NCBI RefSeq assembly: GCF_039539605.1 | Contig: NZ_BAABDL010000036.1 | Location: forward strand, 1-20,949 | From: Amphibacillus indicireducens | GTDB taxonomy: Bacteria; Bacillota; Bacilli; Bacillales; Amphibacillaceae | Length of the DNA: 20,949 nucleotides | Direction of reading: 5' to 3' | Shown here: positions 17,185 to 20,949 of the stretch, piece by piece | How the letters are laid out: every line of letters begins with the position of its first letter | How positions within the stretch are numbered: position 1 is the stretch's first letter | Made by a program: the position numbers and the translations under genes | Notes under the pieces: generated by a model | The model's input: the letters and a program-made list of their open reading frames with translations, nothing else | Told to the model about the DNA's origin: nothing | Databases searched by the model: none

Positions 17185-18801
17185 ATGCACCGTTTATTAA
17201 TAGTTGATGATGAGGAACTAATTACAGATGGTCTTTATGATGTCTTTTCTCGGTTAATGCCAGACCATCTCGATGTGTATAAAGCCTATTCAGGTAAAGA
17301 AGCACTGGAATGGATGACTCGTACGCGGATTGATATTATTTTAACGGATATTTCCATGCCTGGTTTAACCGGTTTGGAGCTTATTGAGGAGGTTCAAGCG
17401 CTTTGGCCTCATTGCAAAGTTGTTTTTCTTACGGGTTATGACAATTTCGAATATGTCTATCAGGCAATTCAAATGAACGATGTTAAATATCTATTGAAAA
17501 CCGAGGGTTATGATAAAGTGATTGAAACAGTAAAAGAGATTGTGGAACAATTAGAGAATGTGCCACTTGAAGAAAAAGCGATACAATTAACTGAAGAAGA
17601 AAAGTATGCTTATGAACTTATGGCACAAAGTGACTTTATGCGTCACGTGTTACAAAAGAGCAAATCTGTCTGTAGTGATTTAACAAGTCTCTCTCAAGAG
17701 TTTACGCATTTAAGTATCCCGCTTGATTCGAATCAAGATGTTTATTTAGTTTTAGGGAACTTAGCCTATCCAAAAAACACTTCGTATACGGAACGCAGTC
17801 AGATTTTATATTATGTTCGAACAAAATGGGAACGTCATTTTTCTAAACAGATTAAAAGTGTCAGTATCATTGATCGTTATGGTGGGTTAGTCTGGTTTAT
17901 TCAGACAATCGACGGCAAGCAACCAACAGCTGAGCACTTACTCGATTTTTTAGAAGGCGCATTAGAAATGATTCAAGAAGAGTGTTTAAAGCTTTATAAT
18001 TTAACGATTCAATTTACGATCAGTAATGGGTTAACGAATTGGCAAGCTGTATCGAACAAATATGTTTTGTTACGTCAATTACAACAACTTAAGCTTGATA
18101 CGAGCTATCCTAGTATTATAAAGGAAAATAACAGTGACACAGAGCATACCATTGGTGGATTAAATACTACACCAAAAATGGATATCTTAACGGCACATCT
18201 ATCCTCTAATCGAAAAGAAGAATTCTTTGCTGAATTTGAAGATTTAACAGATTCACTGGATAAAGCAAGTTATCACCAAGTAACAGAAGTATATTATTCT
18301 GTTGCACTCGTTTTATATGTTGATATCAGTCAAAATGATTTGCAAAGTCGAATTACTGAGTTTGATAAGTTATTGAAAATTGATCGCCACGAGTCATTCA
18401 AAAGCAGCTTATCTTATTTAGAACAAGTTGCTAACCAGTTATTTGATTTGAAGAAAACAGACGATCAAGACCGTGCATCAAAGGTGATTGACCGTGTCAG
18501 TCATTATATTGAACATCATTTGCATGAGGACTTATCACTTGTCCGGCTAGCAGAAATTCACTATTTCAATCCATCCTACCTTTCGCATTTATTTAAGCAA
18601 GAAAAAGGGATAAATTTATCAGAGTACATCGATCGTTATCGCATCAGACAAGCAAAAAAATATTTAAAAGATCCTGATTTGAAAATTCGCGAAGTAAGTG
18701 AGATGGTTGGCTATCACTCGGCACACTCTTTCACAAGATTTTTCAAAAAAATGACGGGTCAAACCCCGAAGGAGTACCGAGAGAGTCTTAGCAATAAATA
18801 A
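17185..18801 (+). CDS. YesN-type response regulator with AraC DNA-binding domain
   Basis: The 538-residue protein has a receiver domain at 1-120, with acidic pocket residues Asp8-Asp9, phosphorylation site Asp55, Thr83 and Lys105 all in place. A middle region of about 310 residues without recognisable motifs follows. The C-terminal AraC/XylS domain at about 430-535 has two helix-turn-helix units, including the conserved N-P-S-Y-L-S-H-L-F-K and G-Y-H-S-A-H-S-F-T-R-F-F-K segments. The start is ATG with AAGGAGG at 17171-17177 inside the end of the kinase gene. It most likely activates the transport operon promoter near 499 and perhaps its own. The ISL3 element inserted exactly at its stop codon; the target duplication supplies the same TAA, so the protein is intact. 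Confidence 0.93.
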   Translation: MHRLLIVDDEELITDGLYDVFSRLMPDHLDVYKAYSGKEALEWMTRTRIDIILTDISMPGLTGLELIEEVQALWPHCKVVFLTGYDNFEYVYQAIQMNDVKYLLKTEGYDKVIETVKEIVEQLENVPLEEKAIQLTEEEKYAYELMAQSDFMRHVLQKSKSVCSDLTSLSQEFTHLSIPLDSNQDVYLVLGNLAYPKNTSYTERSQILYYVRTKWERHFSKQIKSVSIIDRYGGLVWFIQTIDGKQPTAEHLLDFLEGALEMIQEECLKLYNLTIQFTISNGLTNWQAVSNKYVLLRQLQQLKLDTSYPSIIKENNSDTEHTIGGLNTTPKMDILTAHLSSNRKEEFFAEFEDLTDSLDKASYHQVTEVYYSVALVLYVDISQNDLQSRITEFDKLLKIDRHESFKSSLSYLEQVANQLFDLKKTDDQDRASKVIDRVSHYIEHHLHEDLSLVRLAEIHYFNPSYLSHLFKQEKGINLSEYIDRYRIRQAKKYLKDPDLKIREVSEMVGYHSAHSFTRFFKKMTGQTPKEYRESLSNK

Positions 18802-18802
18802 A
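18795..18802 (+). repeat. Target-site duplication of the ISL3 element, left copy
   Basis: TAAATAAA directly abuts the left end of the element and is repeated at 20570-20577. Eight bases is the usual duplication length for the ISL3 family. The copy contains the TAA stop codon (18799-18801) of the response-regulator gene. Confidence 0.85.
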
Positions 18803-18832
18803 GGTTCTACGTCAAATCACGTTGGTGAAGAG
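18803..18832 (+). repeat. ISL3 terminal inverted repeat, left
   Basis: The end begins GGTTCTACGTCAAATCACG and continues with TTGGTGAAGAG, a pattern I associate with ISL3-family termini. Its reverse complement aligns without gaps to 20540-20569 at 20 of 30 positions. Confidence 0.82.
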
Positions 18833-18862
18833 TTTTAGCCGACAATTAATGTAAATTCATTT

Positions 18863-18906
18863 CACGATATAAAGAGCTGTTAAGCAACTTTATATCGTGA
18901 TTTTTT
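18863..18906 (+). terminator. Element-borne terminator facing incoming transcription
   Basis: A perfect 12-bp stem (18863-18874 with 18888-18899, loop of 13) is followed on the plus strand by A and then six T residues (18901-18906). In the minus direction the flank is only weakly T-rich, so the terminator best stops plus-strand RNA coming from the regulator gene, before it runs antisense through the transposase. The right arm and loop overlap the last codons and stop of the transposase gene. Confidence 0.75.
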
Positions 18907-20202
18907 AATGAGATTTGTTTCTATTGGTTTGAATTTGAAGTGAATCATAATTCGCTTCTTGTAATTATAAAAATTGCGATAACCATAAGCGACTTTACTG
19001 AGAACCTTTATCTTATTGTTGATACCTTCGATTCGACCATTATTATACGGGTAAATAAAGCTATTCTTAATATACGGTAGATGCTTTCTTAATGTCTTCA
19101 AGCTTGTTCTCATATAACTAGAAATTAACGGAGAGCTTCGCTCTTCTAGAATTACTTTTAAAGTCTCAAATTGCCTCATATTGATTGCTTTCAATAAACG
19201 CTGATAAAGTTGATAGTTAGCTTTTAGTTCTGGATCATACGCTAACATTTCCTCTACTATGCTTTTTTCTAAACGTTGTCCAAACAAGGGATAATACGTG
19301 TACTCTGTAGTTTTTAATTTTAATTCGTTCTTTTGTAACAATCTCCAGTACTTTTTAAGACGTCGATATTTTTTCATGTCTTCATTATTTACTCTTTTCA
19401 GTCTGTTCATAACCTTAATACGAGTTTTGGTCATCGCACGATTAATTAATTGAACCAAGTGAAAGCGATCAATAATAATTGATGCTCTTGGGAAAATCTC
19501 TTTAATTACATTAACGTAACCGGCATTCATGTCAATGGTAATTGTTTTGACGTGTCTTCGATCATTGAGACTGTAATTGCTGATAAAATGATTTTTAATA
19601 ATACGAGAAGTACGGGCGCCGAGAATATCAAGAATATCACCTGTTTCAGCATTAATATATTCAAAGGCCATCAGGCCTTTTGCATATTTAAATTCATCGA
19701 ATGATAAATTTTCTGGTAGAGCTTGATGATGGGATTTAGTAGATTGAGCTACTTTATTTATTTCACGCTGAACGGTGTGCCAAGATACTGAACAATCATT
19801 AGAAAGTGACTTAACAGATCGTGCTTCAGTACTTTTAATAACTATCATCGCTTTTGATTGATTTGAAATATGACAGTTCTTTTCTATTATTGATGTCTTG
19901 GCAGTTAAGCTACATTGACAAGCTTTACAGAAAAAACGTTGCTTTTTTAATTTTAAAAAGCTTCGTGCGATTCCAATCATCGGTAAGGTAATTCTAGACT
20001 CTTGTTTCCCATTCTTAAAGATGATATAGTTTTCATTTTTAATGCCACATTTGGTACAGTGTGTGGGTTCGTAAGTTAATTCACCAGAAATATACTTACA
20101 CGGCTTACCCTTATATTCTCCATATGTGACACAACCGGGTAAAAAAGTTATATTTTCATCTTGAATATCAATTAGGTTTCTTATATCATTGCAAGTAGAC
20201 AA
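18880..20202 (-). CDS. ISL3-family DDE transposase
   Basis: This 440-residue transposase is full length for the family. An N-terminal zinc ribbon uses Cys49-x-x-Cys52 and Cys92-x-x-Cys95. A helix-turn-helix follows at about 125-150. The catalytic triad is Asp224 (in T-I-D-M-N-A-G-Y), Asp245 (in I-I-D-R-F-H) and Glu392 (in G-R-I-E-G-I-N-N-K). The start is TTG at 20202 on the minus strand, fixed by AGGAGG at 20211-20216 eight bases upstream. That ribosome site and the start codon are partly held in a hairpin. There is no frameshift or internal stop, so it is probably functional. It would catalyse cut or copy of the surrounding element at its inverted ends. Confidence 0.93.
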   Translation of the reverse strand: MSTCNDIRNLIDIQDENITFLPGCVTYGEYKGKPCKYISGELTYEPTHCTKCGIKNENYIIFKNGKQESRITLPMIGIARSFLKLKKQRFFCKACQCSLTAKTSIIEKNCHISNQSKAMIVIKSTEARSVKSLSNDCSVSWHTVQREINKVAQSTKSHHQALPENLSFDEFKYAKGLMAFEYINAETGDILDILGARTSRIIKNHFISNYSLNDRRHVKTITIDMNAGYVNVIKEIFPRASIIIDRFHLVQLINRAMTKTRIKVMNRLKRVNNEDMKKYRRLKKYWRLLQKNELKLKTTEYTYYPLFGQRLEKSIVEEMLAYDPELKANYQLYQRLLKAINMRQFETLKVILEERSSPLISSYMRTSLKTLRKHLPYIKNSFIYPYNNGRIEGINNKIKVLSKVAYGYRNFYNYKKRIMIHFKFKPIETNLIKKSRYKVA

Positions 20203-20264
20203 GTGAGTTCCCTCCTAGGATTATGGTTTTAGTCGACTTCTATTCTAAAGGGAAACTCACTTGT
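20199..20264 (-). promoter_or_regulatory. Hairpin masking the transposase translation start
   Basis: Positions 20199-20212 and 20250-20264 are inverted repeats: a perfect 11-bp block (20199-20209 with 20254-20264) plus three further pairs after a one-base bulge. The proximal arm covers the TTG start and the last bases of the ribosome site. RNA starting outside the element would fold and hide the start. RNA from the element's own promoter should begin at about 20260, inside the distal arm, and would lose part of the stem. Confidence 0.65.
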
Positions 20265-20266
20265 TT

Positions 20267-20293
20267 TCTATATCCAACTATATTTTATTTCAA
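20267..20293 (-). promoter_or_regulatory. Candidate promoter of the ISL3 transposase
   Basis: On the minus strand a TTGAAA (20288-20293) is followed after 15 bases by TATAGA (20267-20272), or after 17 bases by TAGAAA. Either would start RNA at about 20258-20260, roughly 55 bases before the start codon. The spacing is imperfect, so the promoter is weak or only approximately placed. Confidence 0.4.
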
Positions 20294-20334
20294 TTTTAGT
20301 AATATGATCTGAAAATATGACGATGTGATGATTA

Positions 20335-20460
20335 GCAGTTAGCCGAACCGTAGACTCCTATGGGAACAGCACGAGTCCGAAGATCCGCTAAGAAAAGCTC
20401 TGTGAGCTTTTCTTAGCTAGCTGAGGCCGTGCCCATGGACGCGAAGGTTCGGCTAACTGC
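20335..20460. repeat. Large palindromic repeat (Bacillales REP/MITE-like) inside the ISL3 element
   Basis: A perfect 15-bp outer stem (20335-20349 with 20446-20460) encloses further nested stems: GGG and CACG near 362-373 with CGTGCCC at 20428-20434, GACTC with GAGTC (20353-20357 with 20373-20377), and a perfect 14-bp hairpin with a 3-base loop (20387-20400 with 20404-20417). The conserved-looking parts GGGAACAGCACGAG, CGAAGATCC and GCCGTGCCC recall a palindromic intergenic repeat that I associate with many Bacillaceae genomes. It is more GC-rich than its surroundings. I see no direct repeats at its edges. It has no coding content. Confidence 0.75.
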
Positions 20461-20463
20461 GGC

Positions 20464-20483
20464 TTTATAACGCAAGTTATAAA
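20464..20483. repeat. Short hairpin with a GCAA tetraloop
   Basis: Positions 20464-20471 and 20476-20483 form a perfect 8-bp stem closed by GCAA, a GNRA-type tetraloop on the plus-strand RNA. It starts four bases after the large palindromic repeat. The stable loop type suggests RNA structure rather than chance, but the stem is AT-rich. Confidence 0.5.
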
Positions 20484-20517
20484 TTAGATAAAGTCATAAT
20501 CACATTAAGATAAAAAC

Positions 20518-20556
20518 ATAGCGTTAGTGAGTTATATTTTTTCTCACCAACGCTAT
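20518..20556. repeat. Hairpin built into the right end of the ISL3 element
   Basis: Positions 20518-20531 pair with 20543-20556 over 14 bases with a single mismatch, around an 11-base AT-rich loop. The outer arm includes the CACCAACG core of the terminal inverted repeat, so the transposase recognition core exists here in two opposed copies. The left end shows no equal partner. Confidence 0.65.
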
Positions 20557-20569
20557 ATATTGTACAACC
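20540..20569 (-). repeat. ISL3 terminal inverted repeat, right
   Basis: This end closes with ACAACC and contains the CACCAACG core shared with the left end (20 of 30 positions identical). It is followed immediately by the second TAAATAAA. Confidence 0.82.
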
Positions 20570-20577
20570 TAAATAAA
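20570..20577 (+). repeat. Target-site duplication of the ISL3 element, right copy
   Basis: TAAATAAA is identical to 18795-18802. Removing the element and one copy rebuilds a continuous sequence from the regulator stop codon to the terminator at 20590. Confidence 0.85.
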
Positions 20578-20589
20578 TAGGCCATAATC

Positions 20590-20628
20590 TAACTCAAACA
20601 GATCAGCTACCTGTTTGGGTTATTTTTT
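20590..20628 (+). terminator. Original terminator of the sensor operon, displaced by the ISL3 element
   Basis: A 12-bp stem with one G-T pair (20590-20601 with 20611-20622, loop of 9) is followed by TTTTTT at 20623-20628. It begins only 13 bases after the right target duplication. Without the insertion it would stand about 15 bases after the response-regulator stop, the normal place for its terminator. Confidence 0.85.
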
Positions 20629-20826
20629 ATGAAAAATTCACATGTCATTTAAGTATGACAAGGTGAATCCTAGCTTAAGCCAAGAAATGACGGGTTTAAT
20701 TGTAGATTTTGTTCACTTAAAATAAACGTATGACCTAGATTATTCATAGCCCAATCATAAAACCTGAATAAACCGCATCAAATCAATTAAAAATAACCAA
20801 TCAATCTTTCACTAATTAAGTGAAAA

Positions 20827-20885
20827 GGAGCCCGATCTTTGATATTGTATAAGTGACGAAACAAACACAAATCAAGGAGGGCTCC
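20827..20885 (+). promoter_or_regulatory. Hairpin masking the IS1380-like transposase ribosome site
   Basis: GGAGCCC at 20827-20833 is a perfect partner for GGGCTCC at 20879-20885. The latter overlaps the end of the ribosome site AAGGAGG (20874-20880), four bases before the ATG. RNA entering from outside the element could fold and block translation. A promoter inside the loop (TATAAG at 20848-20853 is a possible -10) would make RNA without the first arm. Confidence 0.6.
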
Positions 20886-20888
20886 ATA

Positions 20889-20949
20889 ATGAAAAGTGTA
20901 ATCGAAAAGTCACTTCATTTCAACAAAATGATCAAAGTTAATTTTGACG
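20889..20949 (+). CDS. IS1380-family transposase, N-terminal fragment at window edge
   Basis: The ATG at 20889 has AAGGAGG at 20874-20880. The reading frame stays open for the 20 visible codons and runs off the window. The fragment contains L-H-F-N-K-M-I-K-V, similar to the F-N-K-x-I-K start common in IS1380 transposases. Catalytic residues lie beyond the window, so activity cannot be judged. Confidence 0.6.
   Translation, partial: MKSVIEKSLHFNKMIKVNFD

Larger units (their letters stand above)
18803..20569 (-). mobile_element. Complete ISL3-family insertion sequence, 1767 bp
   Basis: The element is bounded by inverted ends (18803-18832 and 20540-20569) that match at 20 of 30 positions, including an eight-base core CACCAACG and the outer four bases GGTT/AACC. 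It is flanked by the 8-bp direct repeat TAAATAAA. It carries one transposase gene on the minus strand. Only 77 bases separate the transposase stop from the left end, but 367 bases lie between the transposase start and the right end. That extra space holds a large palindromic repeat and two further hairpins, which makes the element longer than a bare ISL3 copy. The outer ends look intact, so the element may be mobile. Confidence 0.88.
20734..20949 (+). mobile_element. IS1380-like insertion sequence, 5' part (right copy, cut by window edge)
   Basis: The element starts with CCTAGATTATTCATAGC at 20734, matches the inverse of 1-71 exactly over the visible overlap, and continues into a transposase start at 20889. 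A small hairpin (20807-20813 with 20819-20825) and a larger one (20827-20833 with 20879-20885) lie in its leader. The family is judged from the terminus and from the first residues of the transposase. Confidence 0.72.

Noticed and set aside
18480..18801. Response regulator truncated by the IS
   Set aside because: Both helix-turn-helix units and the usual C-terminal tail are complete, and the stop codon is kept within the target duplication.
20335..20460. CRISPR array or tRNA-like structure
   Set aside because: There is one nested palindrome only, with no repeat-spacer pattern and no cloverleaf or CCA-type features. No tRNA or rRNA was recognised elsewhere in the window.
20636..20733. Small gene or hairpin element between the displaced terminator and the right IS
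   Set aside because: Only a short imperfect hairpin (near 20636-20675) is visible. No open frame with a ribosome site was found, so it is treated as plain intergenic host DNA.

Overview
The window looks like part of a low-GC Bacillota chromosome, most likely a Bacillaceae or related Bacillales genome. The evidence is AT-rich DNA, strong AGGAGG-type ribosome sites with frequent TTG/GTG starts, lipoprotein signals, CUT1-type sugar ABC permeases without a local ATPase, a YesM/YesN-type two-component pair, and a Bacillales-looking palindromic repeat. The extracytoplasmic proteins are very acidic, which would suit a salt- or alkali-tolerant host. That last point is inference.

Layout. (1) Positions 1-71 and 20734-20949 are two inverted copies of the end of one insertion sequence. 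Its terminus begins CCTAGATTATTC, which resembles the ends of IS1380-family elements such as ISEcp1. The right copy continues into the start of a transposase gene. (2) About 72-607 is a non-coding leader with a promoter-like TATAAT and two cre-like sites. (3) Positions 608-13505 form a nine-gene, same-strand, tightly packed unit: a lipoprotein solute-binding protein (SBP), a 972-residue membrane-anchored SBP fused to two carbohydrate-binding-like domains, permease pair 1, an NHL-propeller/TPR membrane protein, a YIP1-family membrane protein, a DUF5696-like lipoprotein with a glycosidase-like layout, and permease pair 2. A rho-independent terminator follows at 13542-13608. (4) Positions 13739-18801 are a second unit with its own promoter: an LplA/YtcQ-like SBP, a YesM-like histidine kinase and a YesN-like AraC response regulator. 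(5) Positions 18803-20569 are a complete ISL3-family insertion sequence, with matching inverted ends and an 8-bp target duplication (TAAATAAA). It landed on the stop codon of the response-regulator gene and moved that operon's terminator 1.77 kb away, to 20590-20628.

How the genes probably work together. The kinase and regulator, perhaps informed by the lipoprotein SBP encoded just upstream of them, would sense an extracellular carbohydrate or its breakdown product and activate the large transport operon. Two SBPs and two CUT1 permease pairs would import the sugar, powered by a shared ATPase of the MsmX type encoded elsewhere. The DUF5696, NHL-TPR and YIP1 proteins, placed between the two permease pairs, look like an envelope-bound accessory module for capturing, trimming or handing over the glycan. 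No recognised glycoside hydrolase family or cytoplasmic sugar-metabolic enzyme lies in the window, so the substrate cannot be named.

The most unusual signals are four. The first is the composite transport operon with its uncharacterised central module. The second is the exact ISL3 insertion, which swaps one terminator for another carried by the element. The third is a structured non-coding stretch of about 220 bp inside the ISL3 element. The fourth is that both transposase genes begin inside hairpins that would mask their translation start in read-through RNA.
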